From contig NZ_JAJKFK010000008.1 in NCBI RefSeq assembly GCF_021653975.1, positions 124,001 through 188,000 of the forward strand: 64,000 nt of DNA. Reading direction: 5' to 3'. The notes under the pieces are model-generated. The model worked only from the letters and a program-made list of their open reading frames with translations. It made no database searches and was not told where the DNA came from. Each line of letters begins with the position of its first letter. The first letter of the stretch is position 1. This document shows positions 16,190 to 24,819 of this stretch, piece by piece. This stretch comes from Amycolatopsis sp. GM8 (GTDB lineage: Bacteria > Actinomycetota > Actinomycetes > Mycobacteriales > Pseudonocardiaceae). The position numbers were made by a program, and so were the translations under genes.

Positions 16190-18183
16190 CGCGTAGTGCT
16201 CGCTTCCGGCAATTCGGTGGGCGTGGTGGCCGGGTCGGCGGCAGGAGTGCGCCGATTGCCGATCTTCCCGAACAATCCCTGCAGGCGCCGGCCGTTCCGC
16301 GCGACCGCGCCCTCCGGGTGCACGGCGAGGAGGATCGCGCCGAGCCCGAACAGCAGGGTCGGGACCGTGCCGAGGCTCAGCGGCAGGTAGGTGTGGAACA
16401 CGCCGGGCAGCAACGTGTACGCGATACCGGCCAGGATGGCGGCGGCGATCGACCGGACACCGATCGTGACGAGAACCGCCATCCAGACGATCCCGGTGAA
16501 GGTCGAATAGGCGGTCGGCACCGCGACTTCGGCCGCCAGCGCGAGAAACCCGCCGCCGAGCGCGGCGATGAAGGTGCTGACCCCGGAGATGAGCAGTTTC
16601 GGGCCCAGCACGCTGAGGCCGAGCGTCCGCGCGCCCGGCTCGCTGTAGCGCACGGCCGCGAGCGCGAGCCCGGTGGTGCTGCGGCGGACATTGACCACGA
16701 TCAACGCCAGTACGACGAAGATCGCCAGCACGAAGTAGGAGAACGGCAGGTCGCCGGTGAGGAAATCGGGACGGTAGGCCGGCACGCCGATGCCCTGCTG
16801 GAAGAACTGGTCCCGGGTGAAGATCAGACTGTCGGCCAGCAAACCGAAGGTCAGCGTGACGAGCGCGACGAACAGGTTGCCGAGCCGGATGGTCAGCAGC
16901 CCGATGATCAGGCCGATCGGCGTGGCGATGAGCGCGCCGGCGAACGCGGCCACGATCGGGTTCAGCTCGGCGTTCGTGGCCAGCTGCGCCGTCGTGACGG
17001 CACCGATCCCGGCGAAAGCGGCCTGGCACAACCAGATCATGCCGCCTTCGCCGATCACCATCGTGTAGGACAGGAACACCAGGGCGATGGCCAATCCGGA
17101 CGTCAGCAAGGTGAGCCAGTAGGCCTGCAACAGCAGCGGCATCAACGCGATGAGCGCGATCACGACCACCGGGCCGAGCATGGACGGCGACCACCCGGAG
17201 GACCGGCTGTTCACGACCGTCTTGTCGGCCGACGCGGTCGAGCTTTCGTCGCTGCCCAGCGGGCGGATCGCGCGGTCGAGTGCGCCTCCGGTCGACGCCG
17301 CCTCGTTGGTCTGGCCGGAAAACCCGATGTACACGACGAGGAACGCGCCCATCACGAGGATCGGGATGCTGACGAGAATCGCGCCGGTCAGTGAGCTGTT
17401 GGGGGGCAGGTACTGCTGGATGAAGTCGGTCAGGATGCCCATGCCCATCGCGATCCCGACCGCGGCGGGCAGGTTACGCAGGCGCGCGGCGACGACCGCC
17501 GCGAATGCCGCGGCCATCAGGGCCGTCATGCCTTCCGGGGTCAGCCCGTTCGAGGGAGCGGCGAGGATGCCGGCCAGGCCGGCGAGCGCGGTGGTCACCA
17601 TCCAGACCCCGATCGAGATGACGGCCGGGTTGATGCCGGACAGCGACGTGAGCGCCTCCGTGTCGACCATTGCCCGGACCCGCAGTCCGACGTCTGTCAG
17701 GCGCAGCACGATCGTGCTGGCCACGACGACGAGCACGACGCAGCCGAACGCGATGATCTGGTCGAGGCTCGCCGTCGCGCCGAGAATGTGATAGCCGGGC
17801 ACCGGCTGAGGCGACAGCCCCGGCGCGGAGTTGATCGTCTCGTTGCCGAAGAGCAGGAGCGCGACCTGTGGCAGGGCGACCGAGACGCCGATGGTCGACA
17901 CGATCCGGATCAGCGGCGATGCCAGCCGCAGGTGCCGGAACAGGGCGAGGTAGAGCGCGGCCCCGAGCGCGGGCGCGGCCCCGAGGACGGTCACGATCAC
18001 CGCGGGCACCGTCGACCAGCCGCTTTCGGTATTGAGGAAGTAGAAGAGGCGGGCCAGGAAGTACGCCATCGACCCGAACGCGAAGTTCAGGACTCCCGAT
18101 GAGATGTAGGTGATCACGATGCCGGAGGCGGCGATGGCGTAGATCGATCCCAGCGCGATACCCGCGAAGATGTAGCCCAGCAC
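16186..18183 (-). CDS. LivH-LivM fused permease, second system
   Basis: 665 residues from GTG 18183 with GAGGAG six bases ahead. Residues ~1-290 match LivH (MLGYIFAGIALGSIYAIAASG, read in parts, and SGVLNFAFGSMAYFLA). A charged linker of ~40 residues (GALDRAIRPLGSDESSTASADK) follows. Then comes LivM with LSYTMVIGEGGMIWLCQAAFAGIG and IRLGNLFVALVTLTFG. Both halves have the many hydrophobic helices expected. One chain thus supplies both transmembrane subunits. No receptor gene is in this operon; the orphan receptor at 24.8-26.0 kb is the likely partner. Confidence 0.9.
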   Translation of the reverse strand: MLGYIFAGIALGSIYAIAASGIVITYISSGVLNFAFGSMAYFLARLFYFLNTESGWSTVPAVIVTVLGAAPALGAALYLALFRHLRLASPLIRIVSTIGVSVALPQVALLLFGNETINSAPGLSPQPVPGYHILGATASLDQIIAFGCVVLVVVASTIVLRLTDVGLRVRAMVDTEALTSLSGINPAVISIGVWMVTTALAGLAGILAAPSNGLTPEGMTALMAAAFAAVVAARLRNLPAAVGIAMGMGILTDFIQQYLPPNSSLTGAILVSIPILVMGAFLVVYIGFSGQTNEAASTGGALDRAIRPLGSDESSTASADKTVVNSRSSGWSPSMLGPVVVIALIALMPLLLQAYWLTLLTSGLAIALVFLSYTMVIGEGGMIWLCQAAFAGIGAVTTAQLATNAELNPIVAAFAGALIATPIGLIIGLLTIRLGNLFVALVTLTFGLLADSLIFTRDQFFQQGIGVPAYRPDFLTGDLPFSYFVLAIFVVLALIVVNVRRSTTGLALAAVRYSEPGARTLGLSVLGPKLLISGVSTFIAALGGGFLALAAEVAVPTAYSTFTGIVWMAVLVTIGVRSIAAAILAGIAYTLLPGVFHTYLPLSLGTVPTLLFGLGAILLAVHPEGAVARNGRRLQGLFGKIGNRRTPAADPATTPTELPEASTTR

Positions 18184-18204
18184 GTCGGCTCCTCGAAGAT
18201 GCGG

Positions 18205-18693
18205 TCATTTCCCGGATTGCGCGGGGAGAATTCCCGGTACCACGAATGTCCACTGTGGAGTGTATTGGCGCCGCGCGATGCGCCAGCCTTCGGCGAGGCG
18301 GACACACTTGTCCGTGTAGTGCAGGCTCCGGACCTGTGCGACGGTCTCGTCTCCCCGCGGGCCCACGTGAATACTCAACCCGGTGATCCGGACCGCTGCC
18401 TCGTCGCCGGTGATCTCGATTTCGATATTGGAGATCGCCTGGGTGCTCGCCAGGGACCGCTCCAGTTGGAGCACGGCCGACGTCGGCGCCGCCGAGGACC
18501 CGCTTTGAAACTCCCGGAATTCGTCCTTACCGTGGATCTGGCGGAACCCGTAGTCGAGTTCGAGATCGTCGGTGAAGCAGTCCAGCACGAGTTGCCTGTC
18601 CTTGGTCGTGATGCCACGCGCATAGCGGTACATGAGCGCCCGGATGTCCGACTCGTCGATCAACCGCCGCACCTGGGTTTCCACCTCGCCCAT
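18205..18693 (-). CDS. SnoaL/NTF2-like protein
   Basis: 162 residues from ATG 18693. The N-terminal SnoaL_4 pattern is plain: VRRLIDESDIRALMYRYARGI, then KDRQLVLDCFTDDLELDYGF. It ends in VRSLHYTDKCVRLAEGWRIARRQYTPQW. Relatives include limonene-epoxide-hydrolase-like and dehydratase-like small enzymes and the beta subunits of ring oxygenases. No dioxygenase alpha subunit is nearby, so a stand-alone role is likelier. It sits between the amidohydrolase and the Liv permease in one operon, mirroring the NTF2-like gene at the end of the first importer operon. Confidence 0.75.
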   Translation of the reverse strand: MGEVETQVRRLIDESDIRALMYRYARGITTKDRQLVLDCFTDDLELDYGFRQIHGKDEFREFQSGSSAAPTSAVLQLERSLASTQAISNIEIEITGDEAAVRITGLSIHVGPRGDETVAQVRSLHYTDKCVRLAEGWRIARRQYTPQWTFVVPGILPAQSGK

Positions 18694-18704
18694 CCGGACG
18701 CCCC

Positions 18705-19958
18705 CTATACCGATGACGCCGCAGCGGGGCGCAGGTGGCGGGTCGCGCGGATGCTGGTGTCCCAGTTCTTGGCCTGGGCGCGCAGTGCTCCGACGGTCGC
18801 GGCTTCCGGCGTGATGTGGGTGAAGGGGTCATAGGAGAAGTGCCGCATGGCGTTGAGATGCGTGATCCGGTTGATGTCGTGGTCCGGCAGGCCGGTGAGA
18901 TAGTCCATGGCGGCTTCCGGCGATTGCGGCCAGGTGGTGTCCGAATGTGGGTAGTCGCATTCCCACATGAGGTTGTCGAGATTGAGACGGTTCCGGTTCT
19001 CCACCCCGACGGCGTCGTCGATGAAGCACAGCAGCACGTGTTCGTTGAACACCTGTGAGGGGGTGCGTCCCGCGCCGAGATCCATGCCGGACCAGTGCTT
19101 GGTGTGCCGGTAGATGTAGTCGATCCGCTCGGTGAAATAGGGAACCCAGCCGGCCCCGCCTTCCGACAGCGCCACTTTCAGGGTGGGGAACTTGCGGAAC
19201 AACGGGCTCCACACGACGTCGGCCGCGGCCTCGATCAGGTTGATCGGCGACAACGAGTAGATGCATTCGATCGGCGCGTCGGGTGAGGTCTTCGGGACCT
19301 GCGACGACGACCCGAGATGCATGCACACGACGGTGTTTTCTTCGGCACACGCCTGGAAGAACGGGTCCCAGTGGTCGGTGTAGAGACTCGGCAACCCCAG
19401 CGCGTGCGGGTTGGACGTGAACGTCACCGCGTGGCAGCCCTTGCGCGCCATCCGGTGAACCTCCGCGGCGGAGGCTTCCGGGTCCCACAACATCGGCAGT
19501 GCCAGCGGGATGAACCGTCCCGGGTACGCCCCGGCCCAGTCCTCGACGTGCCAGTCGTTGTAGGCGCGCACCATCGCCGCCGCCTGCTCGCGATCATTCC
19601 CCTGTTCCAGGAACAACTGCCCGCAGAAACGCGGGAACGACGGGAAACACATCGAACCGAGCAACCCGTTCGCGTTCATGTCCTTGACCCGGGCATGAAT
19701 GTCGTAACAGCCGGGCCGGATTTCTTCGATGCACGCGGGCTCGAAGCCGTACTCGTCCGGCGGACGCCCGGCGACCGCGTTGATCGCCAGGCTCGGCAGG
19801 TCGACACCCTCGTAGCGCCACGCCATCGTGCCGTTCTCGCGCCGTAGCAAACGAGGGGCCTTGTCCTGATATTTCGCCGGAAGCCGCCCGTCGAACAAGG
19901 CCGCCGGCTCAATGACATGATCGTCGACACTAACCATGACCAAGTCAGCTGTATCCAC
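18705..19958 (-). CDS. Amidohydrolase-2 family protein (ACMSD-like TIM barrel)
   Basis: 417 residues from GTG 19958; GGGAGGGAA lies eight bases ahead, better than the longer frame from 19988. The family covers metal-dependent decarboxylases and hydrolases of aromatic or cyclic acids. Near the N-terminus VSVDDHVIEP keeps one His where canonical members have HxH, giving a DxH form. Later landmarks are VCMHLGSSSQ, ALSEGGAGWVPYFTERIDY and the metal Asp in MWECDYPHSDTTWP. First gene of the minus-strand operon that includes the second Liv importer, and divergent from another amidohydrolase-2 gene at 20116. The substrate is unknown. Confidence 0.8.
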   Translation of the reverse strand: MDTADLVMVSVDDHVIEPAALFDGRLPAKYQDKAPRLLRRENGTMAWRYEGVDLPSLAINAVAGRPPDEYGFEPACIEEIRPGCYDIHARVKDMNANGLLGSMCFPSFPRFCGQLFLEQGNDREQAAAMVRAYNDWHVEDWAGAYPGRFIPLALPMLWDPEASAAEVHRMARKGCHAVTFTSNPHALGLPSLYTDHWDPFFQACAEENTVVCMHLGSSSQVPKTSPDAPIECIYSLSPINLIEAAADVVWSPLFRKFPTLKVALSEGGAGWVPYFTERIDYIYRHTKHWSGMDLGAGRTPSQVFNEHVLLCFIDDAVGVENRNRLNLDNLMWECDYPHSDTTWPQSPEAAMDYLTGLPDHDINRITHLNAMRHFSYDPFTHITPEAATVGALRAQAKNWDTSIRATRHLRPAAASSV

Positions 19959-20007
19959 AACGATTCCCTCCCACGGAGCAGGCCACATCCGGTGTCAGAG
20001 ACTTCCG

Positions 20008-20037
20008 ACGGTACCCGGCGGCAGTCGACCTAGTCAA
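20008..20037 (-). promoter_or_regulatory. Predicted promoter of the amidohydrolase/Liv operon
   Basis: On the minus strand, -35 TTGACT (complement of 20032-20037) and -10 TACCGT (complement of 20008-20013) are 18 bases apart. The -35 lies inside the TAGTCAACTA operator. Confidence 0.5.
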
Positions 20038-20040
20038 CTA
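20027..20040. promoter_or_regulatory. Operator GACCTAGTCAACTA (FadR/GntR-type), site 1
   Basis: The core TAGTCAACTA (20031-20040) is a perfect palindrome of TAGT/ACTA halves and fits the FadR-subfamily consensus TNGTNNACNA. It lies between two divergent amidohydrolase genes and overlaps the -35 box of the minus-strand promoter. The same sequence recurs at 28.6 and 28.7 kb, with a variant at 34.2 kb. Confidence 0.6.
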
Positions 20041-20049
20041 TTTTGATGC

Positions 20050-20079
20050 TTGCCTCGCCGCGCCGGCGGGGGATAACCT
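20050..20079 (+). promoter_or_regulatory. Possible promoter of the 20116 amidohydrolase operon
   Basis: TTGCCT at 20050-20055 and TAACCT at 20074-20079 are 18 bases apart, about 37 bases ahead of the ATG at 20116. The -35 match is moderate. Confidence 0.35.
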
Positions 20080-20115
20080 GAGTGGTGACCTTCGCTCCAG
20101 GAACGGAGACGGGCA

Positions 20116-21360
20116 ATGACTCAACGATGCGTCGTAGTTTCCTCCGACAGTCACGCCGGGGCCGATCTGCGGGCCTACAAGCCCTACCTCGAACAGAAGT
20201 GGCATGACGAGTTCGAGGAATGGGCGAAGAACTACCACAACCCCTGGGAGTTCCTCGACCCGGTCGAAACCGAGGAGCGGCTCAAAATTGCCGTGACGTC
20301 CTGGCACAGCCCGCGAAACTGGGACACCGAGCGACGCGTCAAGGACATGGATGCGGACGGAATCGCCGCCGAGGTGGTTTTCCCCAACACCGCGCCGCCG
20401 TTCCTGCCCACCACGGTCCTGACCGGTGCGCCGCCGAAGACGCGGGAAGAATACGAGCGCCGCTGGGCGGGGTTGCGGGCGCACAATCGCTGGCTCGTCG
20501 ATTTCTGTGCCGCGTCACCGGGCCGCCGCGCGGGGGTGGCGCAGGTGATGCTCTACGACATCGACGACACGGTCGCGGAAATTCGCCGGACGAACGAGGA
20601 CGGGCTGCGCGGCGGCATCATCATTCCGGCCGATGGTGCGGAAAACACGACCATCCCGCTCTACCGGCCCGAGTACGAGCCACTCTGGGCGGTGTGCGAA
20701 GAACTGGGAGTACCGATCCATCGCCACGGTATTCCGCCGGCCTGTGACCCGGATCTTCGCGCGGAAATCCCGGGTATCGCCGCGATGGGGGTCGCGGAGA
20801 TGACCTTTTTCAACGCGCGATCCCTCACCCAGCTGATCTTTTCCGGGGTCTTCGAGCGCCACCCGGACCTGAAGTTCGTGCTCACCGAAACGAGTATCGG
20901 CTGGGTGCCGGCGCATTTGGCGATGCTGGACCAGATCTTCGCCAGCCGCGAGGCCGGTGGAATGACGGGCTTTGTCAGGGAGTCGCTGGCGGAACTGACG
21001 ATGACACCGTCGGAGTACTTCAGGCGGAACTGCTGGCTCGGCGCGAGTCTGCTGGAGCGCCGTGAAATCGAGATGCGCGAAGCCATCGGCTTCGACCGCA
21101 TCATGTGGGGTCAGGATTACCCGCACGCCGAGGGAACCTTCCCTTATTCGCTCGAGTCGCACCAGCTCGTCATGACCGGGCTCCCGGAAAACGAAGTGCG
21201 CGCCATGCTGGGCGACACCGCTATCGACCTCTACGGCTTGGACGGCGAGCTGCTGCACGAGGTGGCGGACCGGATCGGCCCGACCATCGCGGAGATCAAC
21301 ACCGCGCCGACATCGTTGCCGCGGGTGCCGGAAGACTCGTGGTGTCCCACCTTCCGATGA
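20116..21360 (+). CDS. Amidohydrolase-2 family protein
   Basis: 414 residues from ATG 20116 with a GGAG upstream. It begins CVVVSSDSHAGADLRAY, a DxH variant of the family's N-terminal metal motif. Further landmarks are VKDMDADGIAAEVVFPN, the PIHRHGIPPACDP strand end, VLTETSIGWVPAHLAMLD, and MWGQDYPHAEGTFPYS with the Asp that usually binds metal. It resembles the 37218 protein (same SSDxH start, LRGxxxP and HAEG/HHEGS endings), so these two form a subgroup. It leads a short operon with an SDR and a decayed MaoC gene. Likely hydrolysis or decarboxylation of a catabolic intermediate. Confidence 0.8.
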   Translation: MTQRCVVVSSDSHAGADLRAYKPYLEQKWHDEFEEWAKNYHNPWEFLDPVETEERLKIAVTSWHSPRNWDTERRVKDMDADGIAAEVVFPNTAPPFLPTTVLTGAPPKTREEYERRWAGLRAHNRWLVDFCAASPGRRAGVAQVMLYDIDDTVAEIRRTNEDGLRGGIIIPADGAENTTIPLYRPEYEPLWAVCEELGVPIHRHGIPPACDPDLRAEIPGIAAMGVAEMTFFNARSLTQLIFSGVFERHPDLKFVLTETSIGWVPAHLAMLDQIFASREAGGMTGFVRESLAELTMTPSEYFRRNCWLGASLLERREIEMREAIGFDRIMWGQDYPHAEGTFPYSLESHQLVMTGLPENEVRAMLGDTAIDLYGLDGELLHEVADRIGPTIAEINTAPTSLPRVPEDSWCPTFR

Positions 21361-21376
21361 GGACAGGAGCTGATCA

Positions 21377-22282
21377 GTGACCGGGATGTGCGAGGGTCGC
21401 GTCGCGATCGTCACCGGCGCCGGACGCGGTATCGGACGTGCACACGCGCTGGAACTCGGGCGGCAGGGCGCACGCGTCGTCGTCAACGATCTCGGCGGTG
21501 CCAAGGACGGCTCGGGTGAGGACGGCGGCCCGGCCGAGCAGGTCGCGGCGGAGATCATTGCGGCCGGCGGGACCGCGGTCGCCAACACCACCGACGTGTC
21601 CGATTGGGACAACGCCAAGGCGTTGGTGGACCAGGCGGTGGAGGCGTTCGGGCGGCTCGACGTCCTGGTCAACAACGCGGGCATAGTCCGGGATCGGACC
21701 ATCGCGTCGATGACCGAGGGGGAGTGGGACTCGGTGATCCGGGTGCATTTGCGCGGCACCGTTTCCCCGGCGCATTTCGCCGTGCGGCATTGGCGGGCGC
21801 GGGCCAAGGAAACCGGTAAACCCGTGGACGCCCGCCTGATCAACACGAGTTCGGCGTCGGGCCTTTTCGGCAACTTCGGGCAGTCGAACTATGGTGCGGC
21901 CAAAGCGGGTATCGCGGCGTTCACGGTCATCGCCGCCATGGAGCTGGCGTCCTACGGGGTGACCGCGAACGCGATATCGCCCGTCGCGCAAACCCGGCTC
22001 ACCCAGGGCGTGGGCGGTGGATCAGAGCTGGACCTCCGGCCAGAGCACGTAGCACCCGTCGTGGCGTGGCTCGCGAGTACCCGCAGCAGCGCGATCACCG
22101 GCCGGGTGTTCCTCGTGGGCGGTGGCCGGATCGGCGTCCTGGAAGGCTGGCGGCTGGGCCCGGAAGCGGCGCGGGACTCGGTCTGGACCGTGGACGAGAT
22201 CGACACCCTCCTGCCGAAGCTGGTCGGTGATGCCGCACCGAACGCCGACATCTGGGGCCATGTCGCGGCCGGAGACAAGTGA
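21377..22282 (+). CDS. SDR, MFE-2-type (3R)-hydroxyacyl-CoA dehydrogenase-like
   Basis: 301 residues from GTG 21377. It has a Rossmann TGAGRGIGRAHALELGRQGA, NNAG, and the Ser...Tyr-x3-Lys set (SSASGLFG...NYGAAKAG). The phrases VVVNDLGGAKDGSG and a ~300-residue length are typical of the dehydrogenase domain of peroxisomal-type multifunctional enzyme 2, which oxidises (3R)-hydroxyacyl-CoA. The gene at 55838 is a clear paralogue (same VIRVHL[RK]GT and YGVTANAISPVA segments). A MaoC hydratase would supply its substrate; the one next door is a pseudogene, while the paralogue's partner at 55360 is intact. Confidence 0.85.
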   Translation: MTGMCEGRVAIVTGAGRGIGRAHALELGRQGARVVVNDLGGAKDGSGEDGGPAEQVAAEIIAAGGTAVANTTDVSDWDNAKALVDQAVEAFGRLDVLVNNAGIVRDRTIASMTEGEWDSVIRVHLRGTVSPAHFAVRHWRARAKETGKPVDARLINTSSASGLFGNFGQSNYGAAKAGIAAFTVIAAMELASYGVTANAISPVAQTRLTQGVGGGSELDLRPEHVAPVVAWLASTRSSAITGRVFLVGGGRIGVLEGWRLGPEAARDSVWTVDEIDTLLPKLVGDAAPNADIWGHVAAGDK

Positions 22283-22295
22283 TGCCGGAGGCTCC

Positions 22296-22611
22296 GTGAC
22301 ATCGGTTTGCCCGTCCGCCTGCGCCTTGCTGGACGCGGCCGGAACTGGATCGAGCCGCTGGATCCTCGTCGACCAAGCACGCGTCGACGCCTTCGCCGAC
22401 ATCACCCAGGACCGTCAGTCGATTCACATCGACCCGGTCCGGGCGGCGACCGGGCCGTTCGGTGTGCGCCGGTCGCGCACGAATATCTGACGGTTTCGTT
22501 GCTCGCACCGTATTCGCGCTACCGGGTCGCTCGACCATGCCGAACGCGCGCCCGGTCGGAGTCCGCGCCCGCCTCAAGGTCACGGTTGCGGCCGAGGGCG
22601 CGGCCCGGCCC
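22296..22611 (+). pseudogene. Decayed MaoC-like (R)-enoyl-CoA hydratase
   Basis: A GTG at 22296 with GGAGG ahead opens a MaoC reading frame: LVDQARVDAFADITQDRQ, then SIHIDPVRAATGPFG, ending at a stop at 22488-22490. Homology continues in a second frame as VAHEYLTVSLLAP (compare IAHGFLTLALVL in the intact protein at 55360). It then resumes in a third frame as RPVGVRARLKVTV (compare VPVGSRIRAHVKNLEV). The central stretch matching the intact copy's VNYGLNRVRFPAP is missing, as is the C-terminal third, and the convergent SDR gene ends at 22612. At least two frame changes plus deletions make it non-functional. Confidence 0.75.
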
Positions 22612-23379
22612 CTACTGTGCGTCGTTCGGCGAACAAACCCCGGTTCCAGCCGTGACGCCACCGTCGACCGTGATCATCGCGCCGGTCATAAATGCGGACC
22701 TCGGTGAAACCGCGAAGAGGTGGGCCGCCGCGACTTCGTCCGCGGTGCCCCACCGCTGGAGCGGGACCTGACCGCCCATCGCCGCGAAGCGGTCAGGGGC
22801 GTCCCGCTCGATATGTGCCGTCATTCCCGTCTGTGCGATCGGTCCCGGGCACACACCGTTCACCCGGACGCCATCCGATGCCAGTTCCAGGGCCACCGAC
22901 CGCACGAGGTTCACCGCGGCGGCCTTGGACGCCGCGTACGCCCAGAGTTTCGGTTTGCCCAGAAGCCCGTCGATCGAGCAGGTCACCGAAATCGCCCCGC
23001 GTGTCCGCCGGAGCAAGGGGACCGCCGCCTGCATGCCGAGGACGAGCGCACGCACATTGATCGCCATTATCCGGTCGTACTCCGCGATGGAGGTTTCCTC
23101 GATCCCGCTGAAAGCCGCCGTGCCGGCGTTGAGGACCACCGCGTCGAGACGACCGTAGGTCTGCTCCGCCTCCGCTACCAGCCGGGCGTTGGCGGATTCA
23201 TCGGTGAGGTCGAGCACCAGCGTCGTCATCCGCTCCAGCTCGTGGACCGCCGGCGAGATGTCGGTGGCAACGACCGCGTAGCCATTCTTCGCCAGCAGCC
23301 GGGCCGTTGCCGCGCCGATCCCGGACGCGGCACCCGTGACCACCGCTACCTTCCGGCCGGCTTCCGTTTCGGTCGACAC
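22612..23379 (-). CDS. SDR-family oxidoreductase
   Basis: 255 residues from GTG 23379 with GGAGG ahead. TGAASGIGAATARLLAKNGYAVVATD is the NAD(P) site; the Asp after the second strand suggests NAD(H) preference. The catalytic Ser is in SVTCSIDGLLG and Tyr-Lys in WAYAASKAA. It ends with ITVDGGVTAGTGV. It closely resembles the SDR at 24007 (same VCPGPIAQTGMTA and PLQRWGTADEVAAAHLF segments), so the two are paralogues flanking the isochorismatase-fold gene. Last gene of a seven-gene minus-strand operon that begins at 28576. Confidence 0.85.
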   Translation of the reverse strand: MSTETEAGRKVAVVTGAASGIGAATARLLAKNGYAVVATDISPAVHELERMTTLVLDLTDESANARLVAEAEQTYGRLDAVVLNAGTAAFSGIEETSIAEYDRIMAINVRALVLGMQAAVPLLRRTRGAISVTCSIDGLLGKPKLWAYAASKAAAVNLVRSVALELASDGVRVNGVCPGPIAQTGMTAHIERDAPDRFAAMGGQVPLQRWGTADEVAAAHLFAVSPRSAFMTGAMITVDGGVTAGTGVCSPNDAQ

Positions 23380-23397
23380 TGGTGGTTACCTCCGCGT

Positions 23398-23988
23398 TCA
23401 GCCGATCGCGTCCTGCAGTTCCGCCACCGTGATGACGTCCGCTTGCACCGGGAAGACCTTTGTCACCAGTACCCGATGCGCCTCGTCGTCCGGGTCCGCA
23501 CACCCATCGCTCAGCACGACGACGCGCAGGTCGCGGTCCGCGGCGTCGCGTACCGTCGACAGCACCACGCCGCTGGTCGAGACACCCGCGAGAATGATCG
23601 TGTCGATTTGTGCGTCCTCGAGCTGACGCACAAGGTCCGTTGTGGACAATGCGCCGAAGCGAGTCTTCCGGACGACGATGTCGTCGTCCTGCGGGGCGAG
23701 GTCGGGGTGGATCGCGGTGTCCGGTGAGTTCGCATGCATGTACCCGACGTTGGCGGCCAAGGCGGCGAACGCCTTGTTGCGCTGGGAAATCTGGCCATAG
23801 TCGGCGTCGTCGAACGCGACGCGCACATAGCCGATGCGCAGGCCCGCCTTCCGGGCGGAGGCGACCGCGCCCGCCACGGTGGCGACCAGCTCGTCGGCAT
23901 TGCCCACGCCCCTGAGAACCATCGGCTGGAAATCCATGGCCAAGACGATCGAACGCGCGCTGTCGATGGCCAGGTTAGCTTCTACCAT
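23398..23988 (-). CDS. Isochorismatase-fold hydrolase lacking the catalytic Cys
   Basis: 196 residues from ATG 23988 (GGAG eight bases ahead). The fold is recognised from SIVLAMDFQPMVL with the catalytic Asp, VVRKTRFGALSTTDL with the Lys, and LAGVSTSGVVLSTVRDAADRD. In amidases of this superfamily the last motif reads GVxTxxCV; here the Cys position is Val. The enzyme therefore cannot use the usual thiol nucleophile, as in true isochorismatases, which hydrolyse a vinyl ether without Cys. It lies between two paralogous SDRs in a CoA-catabolic operon. The reaction is unknown; an ether, enol or non-amide hydrolysis is possible. Confidence 0.8.
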   Translation of the reverse strand: MVEANLAIDSARSIVLAMDFQPMVLRGVGNADELVATVAGAVASARKAGLRIGYVRVAFDDADYGQISQRNKAFAALAANVGYMHANSPDTAIHPDLAPQDDDIVVRKTRFGALSTTDLVRQLEDAQIDTIILAGVSTSGVVLSTVRDAADRDLRVVVLSDGCADPDDEAHRVLVTKVFPVQADVITVAELQDAIG

Positions 23989-24006
23989 GGTGAAAACTCC
24001 GTTCTC

Positions 24007-24786
24007 CTACACGTCGCCTGGTTTGTACACACCCGTGCCCGCGGTGAGCCCGCCGTCGAGTGTCAGCATGGAGCCGGTCATGAACGACGAAGCGGACGAC
24101 AGCAGGAACAGATGCGCGGCGGCGACTTCATCGGCCGTTCCCCACCGTTGCAATGGGATGTGGCTGGCGACCCTCGCGAAGATTTCCGGGTGGTGCGCCT
24201 CGGTACCGGCCGTCATGCCGGTTTGCGCGATGGGGCCAGGGCACACGCCGTTGACCCGGATGCCCGCCGGGCCGAGTTCCAGCGCGACCGATCGGACGAG
24301 GTTGACCACCGCGCCCTTCGACGCGGAATAGATCCACAGCGTCGGATCTCCGTGCAGGCCCTGGATCGAGCAGGTCACCGAGATGACGCCGCCCGAGCGG
24401 CGAAGTGAAGGCAACGCGGCTTGCATGCCGAGTACCGTGGCGCGCACGTTCACCGCCATCACCCGGTCGAATTCCGCGATGGGCGTGCCCTCGATACTGC
24501 CGTACGTGGTGACTCCGGCATTCAGCACGATCGCGTCGATCCGGCCATGCTGCTCGTTGGCCTTGGCCACCATCTCCTGGTTGGCCGATTCGTCGGTGAG
24601 ATCGGCGACCACCGCCGAAATCCGGCCGTCGGCCGTCGCCATTTCCTTCACTTCGGGTGCGAGATCGGCGGCGACCACGGAGTAACCATGGTCGGCGAGC
24701 CGGCGGACCGTCGCCGCGCCGATTCCCGACGCAGCACCCGTGACGATCACGACCTTGTCGCCGGTTCCCTTGCTACCGCTCGGCAT
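24007..24786 (-). CDS. SDR-family oxidoreductase
   Basis: 259 residues from ATG 24786, behind a near-consensus AAAGGAGGT. The Rossmann motif TGAASGIGAATVRRLADHGYSVVAAD is followed by NAG, Ser in SVTCSIQGLHG, and Tyr-Lys in WIYSASKGA. It ends MLTLDGGLTAGTGV. Paralogous to the SDR at 22612, from which it is separated by one gene. The pair may act on two alcohols or carbonyls of one pathway, or on stereoisomers. Part of the 28576-to-22612 operon. Confidence 0.85.
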   Translation of the reverse strand: MPSGSKGTGDKVVIVTGAASGIGAATVRRLADHGYSVVAADLAPEVKEMATADGRISAVVADLTDESANQEMVAKANEQHGRIDAIVLNAGVTTYGSIEGTPIAEFDRVMAVNVRATVLGMQAALPSLRRSGGVISVTCSIQGLHGDPTLWIYSASKGAVVNLVRSVALELGPAGIRVNGVCPGPIAQTGMTAGTEAHHPEIFARVASHIPLQRWGTADEVAAAHLFLLSSASSFMTGSMLTLDGGLTAGTGVYKPGDV

Positions 24787-24819
24787 TTCTCATTACCTCC
24801 TTTGTGGACACCGGGAATT

